Notes under the pieces: generated by a model | Seen by the model: only the letters and a program-made list of their open reading frames with translations | Databases searched by the model: none | What the model was told of the DNA's origin: nothing | Source of the DNA: Flaviflexus salsibiostraticola | GTDB taxonomy: Bacteria; Actinomycetota; Actinomycetes; Actinomycetales; Actinomycetaceae | Length of the DNA: 64,000 bases | NCBI RefSeq assembly: GCF_003952265.1 | Contig: NZ_CP034438.1 | Coordinates: forward strand, 1,612,001 to 1,676,000 | Direction: 5' to 3' | Made by a program: the position numbers and the translations under genes | Part shown: positions 9,793-16,697 of the stretch, piece by piece | Numbering within the stretch: the first letter of the stretch is position 1 | How the letters are laid out: every line of letters begins with the position of its first letter

Positions 9793-9820
9793 GGGCCGAA
9801 GCCCTGCCGCCGAAGCGGCA
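9793..9820 (-). promoter_or_regulatory. tandem UUCG-capped hairpins in the dnaK leader
   Basis: On the transcript strand the dnaK 5' leader holds TGCCGC-TTCG-GCGGCA (9820-9805) directly followed by GGGC-TTCG-GCCC (9804-9793). The Shine-Dalgarno GGAAGGAG comes immediately after. Both stems are perfect and both loops are UUCG tetraloops, which are unusually stable. Their role (message stability, or shaping access to the ribosome site) is inferred. Confidence 0.6.
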
Positions 9821-9883
9821 TCAAAATTTTCCTCCTCAAGTGTGGACCGTTCGGGAGGGTTATGTCCAACCGACTGGTCTTTT

Positions 9884-9904
9884 CTTGAGTCCACTCATGT
9901 CAAC
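9884..9904 (-). promoter_or_regulatory. HAIR-like HspR operator overlapping a TTGACA -35 box
   Basis: The HAIR consensus is CTTGAGT-N7-ACTCAAG. Read on the minus strand, the site has a degenerate left half (GTTGACA, TTGA core kept), seven bases, then a perfect right half ACTCAAG. The left half contains a perfect TTGACA -35 hexamer, so bound HspR would block the promoter. The matching -10 box is not clear. A further half-site-like CTTGAGG lies nearer the gene at 9834-9840. Confidence 0.65.
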
Positions 9905-9920
9905 TTTAACGCTACATGCT

Positions 9921-10142
9921 TTATTCCCACCAGCCGAAAGTGCCGCCACTGCGCGGATTCCAGATCCTGAGGGCCGGCTGAACGAGGTCGGTGTCGTTCA
10001 GCTCTCGGTGGAGCCATGCTTCGTACAGATCGCCTCCGCCGGCACCCGCCCAACCCGATTCTGCTGACCGTGGACAGCTTCGGAGCGCGACTTCCGTCGT
10101 GCTCTGGCACGTACAGGTGAGTAGGGTGAGGAAGAGGATCAA
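9921..10142 (-). CDS. doubtful small ORF upstream of dnaK
   Basis: A 73-codon frame that starts with TTG and ends 17 bases before the HAIR-like site. The C-terminal half (LYEAWLHRELNDTD, then ALRIWNPRSGG, ending GWWE) reads like real protein with sensible codon use, but there is no convincing start, no Shine-Dalgarno and no family I recognise. It may be a remnant of an older gene or chance. The rest of the 9776-10159 gap holds the dnaK leader, the operator and the Shine-Dalgarno of the next gene. Confidence 0.25.
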   Translation of the reverse strand: MILFLTLLTCTCQSTTEVALRSCPRSAESGWAGAGGGDLYEAWLHRELNDTDLVQPALRIWNPRSGGTFGWWE

Positions 10143-10159
10143 ATGCAGGGGAGAAACCG

Positions 10160-10783
10160 ATGGACTTCGACGCTCAGGTCAAGGCGGTCACGCGGCGCAC
10201 GGCGGACCGAGGCAGGAAGCACATTGTCGAGCTGGAGCAGGTGCTCACAGCCGAGCCCGCAGCGGTGTGGGACGCACTGACGAGTCCAGATGCGATGAGC
10301 CAGTGGTTCGACAACCTCGAGGGCAGCCTTAAAGAGGGCGGAGAGTATCGCCTGACCCTCAGCCGACACCACGGTCGCATTCGCGATTGCGTTCCGAACC
10401 GGCGCCTCAGCGTGACCTGGGAGCACGAGGGGTCCTTCTCAAGCCTCCGCATCACACTCGCATCGGCGGGCGAGGGCACCCGACTCACGCTCGCGCACGA
10501 GGTCCTGGCTGATGAGCATTGGGAGACATTCGGGCCGGCAGCGACCGGCATCGGCTGGGACGGCGCCCTCTACGCGCTGTCGCTCTACCTCCAGGGCGAT
10601 GCGTCATCACGACCGGACGAAATGGCGGCGCTGATGGCAACGCCCGAGGGGCTTCAATACATCAGCGATCTCGCCGAAGCGTGGAAGCGCGCCCACATCG
10701 CCGGCGGTGCCAGCAGGCCGGAGGCTGAGGAGCTGGCGGCGAGAACAGCAGCTTTCTACCGGGGAGAGCCGCCGCCGAAGTAG
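10160..10783 (+). CDS. SRPBCC-fold protein (AHSA1-like)
   Basis: Protein of 207 residues with a START/Bet v1-like fold. The N-terminal part shows the AHSA1-type pattern: LTAEPAAVWDALTSPDAMSQW, a Gly-rich turn, then TLAHEVLADEHWE and GIGWDGALYALSLYL. Such proteins bind small hydrophobic ligands or assist other proteins; the ligand is unknown. A C-terminal helical extension of about 50 residues (EMAALMATPEGLQYISDLAEAW) follows. GGGGAGA upstream supports the ATG. It stands alone with a strong terminator behind it. Confidence 0.85.
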   Translation: MDFDAQVKAVTRRTADRGRKHIVELEQVLTAEPAAVWDALTSPDAMSQWFDNLEGSLKEGGEYRLTLSRHHGRIRDCVPNRRLSVTWEHEGSFSSLRITLASAGEGTRLTLAHEVLADEHWETFGPAATGIGWDGALYALSLYLQGDASSRPDEMAALMATPEGLQYISDLAEAWKRAHIAGGASRPEAEELAARTAAFYRGEPPPK

Positions 10784-10868
10784 CGTTCGAGCTTGCCGGA
10801 GGCGACACATCGCCTCTCACCCGCCCCTCGATCTCTTTGTCCGAGAAAGGCGGGAAGCATCATCCACG

Positions 10869-10899
10869 AGCGGCCCGAGACCACTGGTCTCGGGCCGCT
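10869..10899 (+). terminator. intrinsic terminator, 14-bp perfect stem
   Basis: AGCGGCCCGAGACC (10869-10882) pairs perfectly with 10886-10899 around an ACT loop, followed by TTGCGTC. It ends the SRPBCC transcript and insulates the MarR promoter that starts about 35 bases later. Confidence 0.85.
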
Positions 10900-10925
10900 T
10901 TGCGTCACTCCTCACTAAATCTGAT

Positions 10926-10990
10926 GGTACCTGTTGCATCACCACTTCTCCTGCCCTATATTTACAGCAGGCACCTTTTCAACAGGTACC
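10926..10990 (+). promoter_or_regulatory. promoter of the MarR gene flanked by inverted operator halves
   Basis: The -35 TTGCAT (10934-10939) and -10 TATATT (10957-10962) are 17 bases apart. The 11-base word GGTACCTGTTG at 10926-10936 overlaps the -35 box, and its exact reverse complement CAACAGGTACC lies at 10980-10990, just after the expected transcript start. Each half carries the palindrome GGTACC. The pattern is what an autorepressing MarR regulator would use. Confidence 0.6.
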
Positions 10991-11011
10991 AATTTGAAGT
11001 TAGGAAACAGT

Positions 11012-11731
11012 GTGAACGACGATCTCTACAGAAAATTCAAGTACACGATGCATCTCATGAAGCCGCACCGCAGGGGCGGCCGCGGTCGCGGCCCCATCCA
11101 TCCCGCCGCCGATCCCACGCGCGGGCAGGGCCGAATCCTGGCAGCGCTCAAGCTCCAGGACGGCATTCCGACGAGGGAGCTCGCCTTCATCCTCGGCATG
11201 AGGGTGGCATCGCTCAACGAGCTTCTCGTCAAGCTCGAGGCCGCGGGCCTCGTCGCCCGCGAGCAGTCACCCGAGGATCGCCGGGTCGTCCTCATCTCCC
11301 TCACCGAGGACGGTCGGAGCATCGAACAGCTGCGCCCCGAGGTCCCGGACGTCTTCGAAGCGCTCACTGAGGATCAGCGGGACCAGCTCGATGCGATCCT
11401 TGACGCCATGATCGCGCACCTCGAGGAGGGGTTCGGCGAGCCGAGCGAGGACTTCACGTCATGGACGGAGCGCGTCCGCGAGCGCGTCGGGGACGACAGG
11501 TTCGAGGCGTGGATGAGGGATGCCGAGAAGCTGGGCCCCGAGAGCCCGGTTCACCACTACGCGCGGCGGCGCGGACTCCACCACATGCACGCCGGGTTCC
11601 AGGGCGGACACGAAAGGCACCGTGGTGGCGGGTGCGAAGGTGGACACGAGAAGCGCCGCGGCGGCGGCTGCGAGGGCGGCCATGAACGTCGCGGTGGGGG
11701 CGGCCGATGCGACCACGGAGACATCTCCTAG
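11012..11731 (+). CDS. MarR-family regulator with His/Cys/Gly-rich C-terminal tail
   Basis: Winged-helix transcription regulator of 239 residues. The DNA-binding part is MarR-like: ILAALKLQDGIPTRELAFIL, then SLNELLVKLEAAGLVAREQ and the wing SPEDRRVVLISLTEDG. Residues about 178-239 form a basic His/Gly/Cys tail containing three 12-residue repeats (198-209, 210-221, 222-233), each of the form GGHExxRGGGC. The GTG at 11012, with AGGAA nine bases ahead, is chosen; a frame open to 10934 would run through the promoter. The TAG stop lies inside the target duplication of the IS element, so the protein is intact. The tail suggests metal binding, but no target gene is evident. Confidence 0.8.
   Translation: MNDDLYRKFKYTMHLMKPHRRGGRGRGPIHPAADPTRGQGRILAALKLQDGIPTRELAFILGMRVASLNELLVKLEAAGLVAREQSPEDRRVVLISLTEDGRSIEQLRPEVPDVFEALTEDQRDQLDAILDAMIAHLEEGFGEPSEDFTSWTERVRERVGDDRFEAWMRDAEKLGPESPVHHYARRRGLHHMHAGFQGGHERHRGGGCEGGHEKRRGGGCEGGHERRGGGGRCDHGDIS
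11603..11710 (+). repeat. three tandem 36-bp in-frame repeats in the MarR tail
   Basis: Units at 11603-11638, 11639-11674 and 11675-11710 encode GGHERHRGGGCE, GGHEKRRGGGCE and GGHERRGGGGRC. They are diverged at DNA level but keep one His near the start and one Cys near the end in each unit. Confidence 0.8.
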
Positions 11732-12714
11732 CTGTACTGTCCGGGGAGGTTGGTTAAGCGGGTGATTGGGGCGAGCCTGTCGCAGGCTGTGTGGGGTCGG
11801 TGATGATTATAGTGATGCAGCCATCCTGGTAGGGCGTCTCGTCGCTCGGTTTCTGAGGTGTAGCAGCGGGCGTAGCCCCACCCGTCTGCCAGGGTGCGGT
11901 GGAAGCGCTCGATCTTCCCGTTGGTCTGGGGTCGGTACGGGCGGGTCCGTTTTGCTGTGATCTTCAGCCTGGCGCAGGTTTCGCGCCATAATATCGAGCG
12001 GTAGGCCGGACCGTTGTCGGAGAGCACTCTTTCGACGGTGACGCCTCGGGTGTTGAACCAGGCTGTGGCCCGCTCCAACACCCCGACGGCAGTGAGAGCG
12101 GTTTCATCATTGTGGACTTCGGCGTAGGCGACGCGAGAGTAGTCATCGATGACGGTGTGGACGAAGGCGTGGCCCATCTTCGGGTTGTGGTGGTGGTTGC
12201 GGGCCTTGTCCGGCGTTGCTATGCGGTTGCGGCCTCCCTGTTGGCGACCGACGAAGCGCCAGCCGCCGCCATCGGGGATGTTGCCGAGCTTCTTCACATC
12301 GACGTGAATCATCGAGCCGGGGTGGGGGTGTTCATAGCGGCGCACCGGCTCCCCGGTGGCGCGATCCATATGGGCGAGTCGGTTCAGCCGGCAGTGGCGC
12401 AGGATCTGATGAACGGTCGAGGGTGCCAGCCCGACCCGGACGGCCAGCTGGACCGGCCCTTCCCGCAGCCGCAGCCGCAGGCTCACGATTCGTCTTCTGA
12501 TCTTCAGCGGGGTCTGGTAGGGAGAGGTCTTCGGGCGAGAGGAACGGTCCTGCATGGACTCACCAGCCCGGTAGCGGTCGGCCCAGCGTTTGACCGTCGG
12601 CCAGGAGCATTGGAACCGAGCCGCGACCTCGGCAATCGGCACCTGCTGGTCGACGACGAGCCGGGCGACGGTCAAACGGGCGCGAGGGGTCAGGGCTGCA
12701 TTAGCGTGGGACAT
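11728..12714 (-). CDS. IS481-family DDE transposase
   Basis: Transposase of 328 residues with an N-terminal helix-turn-helix (VAARFQCSWPTVKRWADRY) and an RNase H-like rve core. The catalytic DDE triad is visible as Asp in HVDVKKLG, Asp in VLSDNGPAYRS and Glu in NGKIERFHRTL. The ATG at 12714 is preferred to the upstream one at 12759 because homologous proteins begin near MSHANAALTPRARL and GGAAGG lies before it. The frame has no stop inside the element: it runs out through the terminal repeat and ends at TAG in the CTAG target duplication (11730-11728). It appears intact and possibly active. Confidence 0.92.
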   Translation of the reverse strand: MSHANAALTPRARLTVARLVVDQQVPIAEVAARFQCSWPTVKRWADRYRAGESMQDRSSRPKTSPYQTPLKIRRRIVSLRLRLREGPVQLAVRVGLAPSTVHQILRHCRLNRLAHMDRATGEPVRRYEHPHPGSMIHVDVKKLGNIPDGGGWRFVGRQQGGRNRIATPDKARNHHHNPKMGHAFVHTVIDDYSRVAYAEVHNDETALTAVGVLERATAWFNTRGVTVERVLSDNGPAYRSILWRETCARLKITAKRTRPYRPQTNGKIERFHRTLADGWGYARCYTSETERRDALPGWLHHYNHHRPHTACDRLAPITRLTNLPGQYS

Positions 12715-12837
12715 ACGGAGGGCCTTCCTCGGAGTGCTGGTTTCGCAACTCCCACTCAACCGCGGAAGGCCCTCCCTTCACGTCACAAGTCAGCGCGTGT
12801 CATCGCACTGCCTCAACCAACCTGTCCGGTCAGTACA
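11733..12837 (-). mobile_element. IS481-family insertion sequence, complete
   Basis: The ends are imperfect inverted repeats of about 26 bp that agree at 22 positions and both begin TGTACTG (11733-11758 and 12812-12837). The flanks are CCTAGC (11727-11732) and CCTAGG (12838-12843), a 6-bp target duplication with one mismatch around CTAG. The Bordetella IS481 is known to choose NCTAGN, which fits. One intact transposase gene fills the element. It sits exactly at the stop codon of the MarR gene, without altering its product. Confidence 0.9.
12717..12775 (-). promoter_or_regulatory. 12-bp fold-back hairpin at the transposase start
   Basis: GGAGGGCCTTCC (12717-12728) and GGAAGGCCCTCC (12764-12775) are perfect reverse complements. 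On the transposase transcript the second arm ends two bases before the ATG and contains the only Shine-Dalgarno candidate. Transcripts entering from outside would fold and hide it. Other IS elements use such fold-backs to avoid accidental transposase synthesis. Confidence 0.6.
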
Positions 12838-12879
12838 CCTAGGCCCGGCGCTCCGGACAGAATGCCCTGGGATGTCGGC

Positions 12880-13362
12880 TCAGTCGTCCCAGGGTCGGCA
12901 GCCCGTGTTGACCTGGAAGATAAGGCCGCTGCCACGAGCCTTCGTCACGTGGACAACGCCGCCATCGGCCCTGTTGTAGAAGTCGACATAGAACCACGCG
13001 CTGCCGCTCGAGTCGATCATGTGGTCGTAGCCGATGGGCTCCACTTCCTCTTTGACGATCTCGAGGATCCGGGGGAAGTCCTCATCGGCAAGACCGAAGG
13101 TCATCCCCTCATCCCGCGACGTGTATCGACCCTCTCCGCTCGGGAACGTGCACGTCGCGTAGTCACCGCTGACGTAGCGGGTCTGGCTGACGTTCTCCCA
13201 GAGCTGGGCCCCGAACGTGAGGTCGATGCGCGCCCGAACGTTCTCGAGCGCGCGCGCCAGCAGAAAGTCCGCCGTCGCAATATCGACGCGGGCGGCGAGC
13301 GGCTTGTCGCCGTCGAAGAAAAGGCCTTCCTCCACCATCGACGCAGTACTCCCAATAGTCAT
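12880..13362 (-). CDS. hypothetical protein, unknown function
   Basis: Protein of 160 residues that I do not recognise. It has three cysteines (ATCTFPSGEG and NTGCRPWDD) and an aromatic-rich C-terminal half (GSAWFYVDFYN). It reads like the exported body of an LppA-type lipoprotein, but no signal peptide or lipobox is present, so the front could have been lost. The ATG at 13362 has AT-rich TAAATA six bases before it, consistent with a leaderless start; the ATG at 13338 is an alternative. It is convergent to the IS element, whose insertion leaves about 40 bases after its stop. Confidence 0.55.
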   Translation of the reverse strand: MTIGSTASMVEEGLFFDGDKPLAARVDIATADFLLARALENVRARIDLTFGAQLWENVSQTRYVSGDYATCTFPSGEGRYTSRDEGMTFGLADEDFPRILEIVKEEVEPIGYDHMIDSSGSAWFYVDFYNRADGGVVHVTKARGSGLIFQVNTGCRPWDD

Positions 13363-13675
13363 GTGGAATATTTACCAGCCACGTGCTGTGTGCCACCGGG
13401 GCCAAGGTCCCTTGCCCCGCGGCGGTGGCTGCGGATAATACCATGCCGTTGCGGCGGTTCACGCCTGCGCCTCTGACATTCTCCTGCGATTCGGTCGATG
13501 AGCCTGATGGATGAAGGCCTTACCGGGCTGAACGAGTAACACTGTAGCTGTGACAGGCACCACGTGTCGAGATAATTGGAGCGGTTCGCTCTACCAGGTT
13601 TGTGAGCCTGGGAATATACTGAGCACACAGCATCTGACCCGGGCCGATGGGGCTCATGGCTGGAAGGGAACTGTC
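13363..13675. other. intergenic region between divergent genes
   Basis: About 310 bases without a convincing gene. It holds an AT-rich segment before the hypothetical gene at its left edge, and a good -10-like TATACT at 13615-13620 about 55 bases ahead of the FG-GAP gene, without a clear -35. GGAAGGGAA at its right edge is the ribosome site of that gene. Confidence 0.5.
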
Positions 13676-15178
13676 ATGGCCGCCAGAATCATCTTCACCG
13701 TTCTTGCCCTGATCGCCGCCGTCTTCGCTCCCGCATCGTCTGCCGGCGCGGCGGACGCGAAGAACTTCGACCCGGGCTACATCATCTCCGACAGCGAGTT
13801 CTACGACTGGGACTCGATGACCGCACCCCAGGTGCAGTCCTTCCTCGAAGGCGTCAACCCGAACTGCGTCGCGGGCACCGACGGCACCCCGTGCCTGCAG
13901 GACTACACCGAGAACACCCCCGACACCCCGGCGCGCAGCGGCTGCGCCGCCCACGTCGGGCGGACGGGCGAGGTCGCCTCGAAGATCATCGCCGACGTGG
14001 CGAAGGAATGCCGGATCAACCCCCAGGTCTTCATCGTCCTCCTCCAGAAGGAGCAGGGGCTCGTCCTCGCGACCGGTAGCCAGCTGACTCCGCAGCGCTA
14101 CGAGCGGGCGACGGGGCTGTCCTGCCCCGACGGTCCGGATGGTCAGCCGATCTGCGATCCCGCGCACGGCGGCTTCTACAAGCAGGTCCGCGGAGCCGGT
14201 GAGCGGTACAACGACTACCGAGACAAGCCGACCATGTACAAGAACTACCGGCCCGGGCAGACGTGGAACATCATGTACCACCCGAACTCGACCTGCGGCA
14301 CGGGCCCGGTCTATATCGAGAACATGGCGACCACGCTCCTCTACACCTACACGCCGTACCAGCCGAATAGGGCGGCCCTCGACAATCTCTACGGCTCGGG
14401 GGATGCCTGCTCCTCGTACGGCAACCGCAACTTCTGGCGCTACTACACCGACTGGTTCGGCAATCCGACCGCGGACAACTGCATGACGACGGGTACATGC
14501 CAGTTCTTCCTCGTCAACGACTGGACGACGACGCAGGCCCGCCTTGGGGTCCGGATCACCAACGCGCCTGCCGGTACCCCGCTCGCGGGCACGTGGGCGT
14601 CAGGCGCCCCCGAATCCGTCGGCGTCCGCGCGGACGCAAACATGTACCTGCGGACCGACCATTATTCCGGGCCCGCCTCCATCGTCTATCGGTACGGCCG
14701 AGTGGGCGATGACGTGTTCGTCGGCGACTGGAACGGCGACGGCATCGACACGCCCGCGGTCCGCCGCGGCAACACGTGGTACCTCACCAACACGGTCGGC
14801 GCTGCGTATGCGGACATCAAGTTCACATTCGGCAGGGTGGGCGACACGGTCCTCATCGGCGACTGGAACGGTGATGGCATCGACACCCCTGCGGTCCGAC
14901 GCGGCAACACCGTCTTCCAGTCGAACAGCTTCGACGGGGGGATCGCCGATCATACGTACAGCTATGGCCGCACGGCTGATGAGGTCATCGTCGGCGACTG
15001 GAACGGCGACGGGATGGACACGCTCGGCGTGCGGCGCGGCAACACGTACTACCTGAAGAACACAACGACAGGCGGCGTCGCCGACATCGTCGTCAACTAC
15101 GGGAGGGCCACTGACCGCGTTGTCGTCGGCGACTGGAACGGCGACGGCATCGACACGCTCGGCGTGTACCGGCCCTAA
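13676..15178 (+). CDS. secreted protein with FG-GAP-like repeats
   Basis: Exported protein of 500 residues. A signal peptide (MAARIIFTVLALIAAVFAPA, cleaved near SAGAA) precedes a domain of about 270 residues with many cysteines and the segment RINPQVFIVLLQKEQGLV, typical of lysozyme-like hemagglutinin domains in actinobacterial surface proteins. The C-terminal third has four repeats of about 45 residues built on GDWNGDGIDTPAVRRGNT, an acidic turn that could bind Ca2+, as in FG-GAP/VCBS blades. Four copies look few for a closed propeller. GGAAGGGAA before 13676 fixes the start; the longer frame from 13550 has no signal peptide. Likely cell-wall binding or degrading; no sorting motif is seen. 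Confidence 0.85.
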   Translation: MAARIIFTVLALIAAVFAPASSAGAADAKNFDPGYIISDSEFYDWDSMTAPQVQSFLEGVNPNCVAGTDGTPCLQDYTENTPDTPARSGCAAHVGRTGEVASKIIADVAKECRINPQVFIVLLQKEQGLVLATGSQLTPQRYERATGLSCPDGPDGQPICDPAHGGFYKQVRGAGERYNDYRDKPTMYKNYRPGQTWNIMYHPNSTCGTGPVYIENMATTLLYTYTPYQPNRAALDNLYGSGDACSSYGNRNFWRYYTDWFGNPTADNCMTTGTCQFFLVNDWTTTQARLGVRITNAPAGTPLAGTWASGAPESVGVRADANMYLRTDHYSGPASIVYRYGRVGDDVFVGDWNGDGIDTPAVRRGNTWYLTNTVGAAYADIKFTFGRVGDTVLIGDWNGDGIDTPAVRRGNTVFQSNSFDGGIADHTYSYGRTADEVIVGDWNGDGMDTLGVRRGNTYYLKNTTTGGVADIVVNYGRATDRVVVGDWNGDGIDTLGVYRP

Positions 15179-15209
15179 GCATCACAGACGGGGCCGGCAG
15201 GGTGACGCA

Positions 15210-15237
15210 GATGAGGGGACCATGCGGTCCCCTCATC
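15210..15237. terminator. bidirectional terminator between convergent genes
   Basis: GATGAGGGGACC (15210-15221) pairs perfectly with 15226-15237 around ATGC. It lies midway between the stop of the FG-GAP gene and the stop of narI, so it can serve both strands. No strong U-tract follows on either side. Confidence 0.75.
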
Positions 15238-15250
15238 GTCATGCGCACTG

Positions 15251-16009
15251 TCAGCGCTTGGGCTTGCCGCCGCTGAAGTCGACGCGCTCCCAGCCGCGCT
15301 TGGGCTGCTGGGTAGAGATCGTCCTCTGGCGCGAGCGGTAGACGATGTCGGGGCGGGTCGTGTACCCGACCGGTGCCGAAAAGGCGTGGACGAGCCGGGT
15401 GAACGGCCAGATCGCGAACAGGAGGAAGCCGGCGATGACGTGCATCTGGAACGACAGCGGCACGCCGACCATGAGCTCCGGTTCGGGGTTGAGGATGAAG
15501 AGGTTCCGCAGCCAGGGCGAGATCGTCTCCCGGTAGTCGTACCCGTGGCCGGAGGTGAACACCTGGTTGATGAGGGTGGCGATCATGCCGAGGAGGATCG
15601 GCACGGCGAGGAAGATGTACATGATCTTGTCGTTCCTCGTCGTCGCGAGGAAGACATCACCATAGGTGCGGCGGCGGACGATGAGGAGGGCGAGCCCGAT
15701 GACGGTCATGGCCCCCGCGATCGTGCCGGGGATCGTCGCGATCCAGTGGTAGACGGTGTCCGTGATCCCGACCGACCGGGTCCACGTCTTCGGGATCATG
15801 AGCCCGAGGAAGTGGCCGAAGGCGACGAAGAGGATCCCGAAGTGGAACAGGGGCGAGGCGAGGCGGAGCCACACGGACTCGTAGCTCTGGGACGAACGGG
15901 TCGTCCAGCCATACTGGTCGTACCGCCACCGCCAGATCATGCCGACGACGAAGGCGATCATCGAGACGTAGGGAACGACCACCCACAGGATGAGGTCAAC
16001 GGCTTCCAT
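15251..16009 (-). CDS. narI: respiratory nitrate reductase gamma subunit (cytochrome b)
   Basis: Membrane subunit that takes electrons from menaquinol and passes them through two b-type hemes to NarH. It has 252 residues with five predicted membrane helices. Candidate heme ligands are the histidines in LFHFGILF, AFGHFLGL, QMHVIAGF and RLVHAFS, as in other NarI proteins. ATG at 16009 with GGAGAG five bases ahead is chosen; an in-frame TTG at 16021 is unlikely. The gene overlaps the end of narJ by 14 nt and is last in the operon. Confidence 0.95.
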   Translation of the reverse strand: MEAVDLILWVVVPYVSMIAFVVGMIWRWRYDQYGWTTRSSQSYESVWLRLASPLFHFGILFVAFGHFLGLMIPKTWTRSVGITDTVYHWIATIPGTIAGAMTVIGLALLIVRRRTYGDVFLATTRNDKIMYIFLAVPILLGMIATLINQVFTSGHGYDYRETISPWLRNLFILNPEPELMVGVPLSFQMHVIAGFLLFAIWPFTRLVHAFSAPVGYTTRPDIVYRSRQRTISTQQPKRGWERVDFSGGKPKR

Positions 16010-16697
16010 GGTTCTCTCCAAACGTGAAGGGCTCGAGCGGGCCCATGGCGGTGACGCCCACCATCTCGGCCGGCGGGCCGTCGGTGATGAGCCTGAGGTA
16101 CCGCTCCTTCGTCGCCTGATCGATGGCGGGGAGGGTCATGCACAGAGCGGCGACGAGTCCCGCATAGGGACTGCCCGCGCTCTCGAGCGTCGTGCGCAGG
16201 AGTTCGATCCCCTCCCGATGGGAGGAGAGCAGGTGGCCCGCGATCTCCGCGTCCCCCGTCGCCGAGAACTCGAGCACCATCGGCAGGTAGTCGGGCAGCT
16301 CCTGCCGGGCGACCTCTCGGCCGCCCGCGCGATAGGCCTCGGTGAACCGGACCAGCGCCGTGCCCCTCTTCCTCGTATCCCCCGTCAGGTAGTACGAGAG
16401 GTACATGGTCGCCCTGCGCTTGAGGTCGAAGATCGAGACGTAGTGCTTCTCGAGCTCCTGGAGGGAGTGGGTCTGCGGAGCATCGAGGAACCGGGCCAGC
16501 TCCTGCGCCACGGGCGTGGGCAGGTTGGCGGCTGCGAGCTCGCTGCGGATGAGGTGGAAGTGCTCGTACCTCTCCGGTGTCGGATAGTCGAGGAGGATCG
16601 ACGCCGCCATGTGGATGAGCCGGCGCTGGTCGGCGTCGACGCGGACAGCGGGCGTCTCCCTCAGGTGAGAGACGGGGATGAAGGAGGTGGGCAGCAT
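15996..16697 (-). CDS. narJ: nitrate reductase assembly chaperone
   Basis: Cytosolic chaperone of the TorD/NarJ family, 233 residues, needed to load the molybdenum cofactor into NarG and to mature NarGHI before membrane attachment; it is not part of the final enzyme. The all-helical sequence carries the family stretch RRATMYLSYYLTGDTRKRG followed by LPDYLPMVLEFSA. Its ATG overlaps the narH stop by one base (TGATG), and its end overlaps narI. Confidence 0.95.
   Translation of the reverse strand: MLPTSFIPVSHLRETPAVRVDADQRRLIHMAASILLDYPTPERYEHFHLIRSELAAANLPTPVAQELARFLDAPQTHSLQELEKHYVSIFDLKRRATMYLSYYLTGDTRKRGTALVRFTEAYRAGGREVARQELPDYLPMVLEFSATGDAEIAGHLLSSHREGIELLRTTLESAGSPYAGLVAALCMTLPAIDQATKERYLRLITDGPPAEMVGVTAMGPLEPFTFGENHGSR

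Noticed and set aside
11603..11710. A CRISPR-like repeat array
   Set aside because: The units are contiguous, in frame and without spacers; they encode the repeated MarR tail.
11800..12100. Evidence that the IS element broke the MarR gene
   Set aside because: The MarR reading frame ends at the TAG in the target duplication on both the occupied and reconstructed empty site, so its product is unchanged.
12112..13476. A 454-codon plus-strand frame across the IS element and beyond
   Set aside because: It is antisense to the transposase and continues through the terminal repeat into unrelated DNA.
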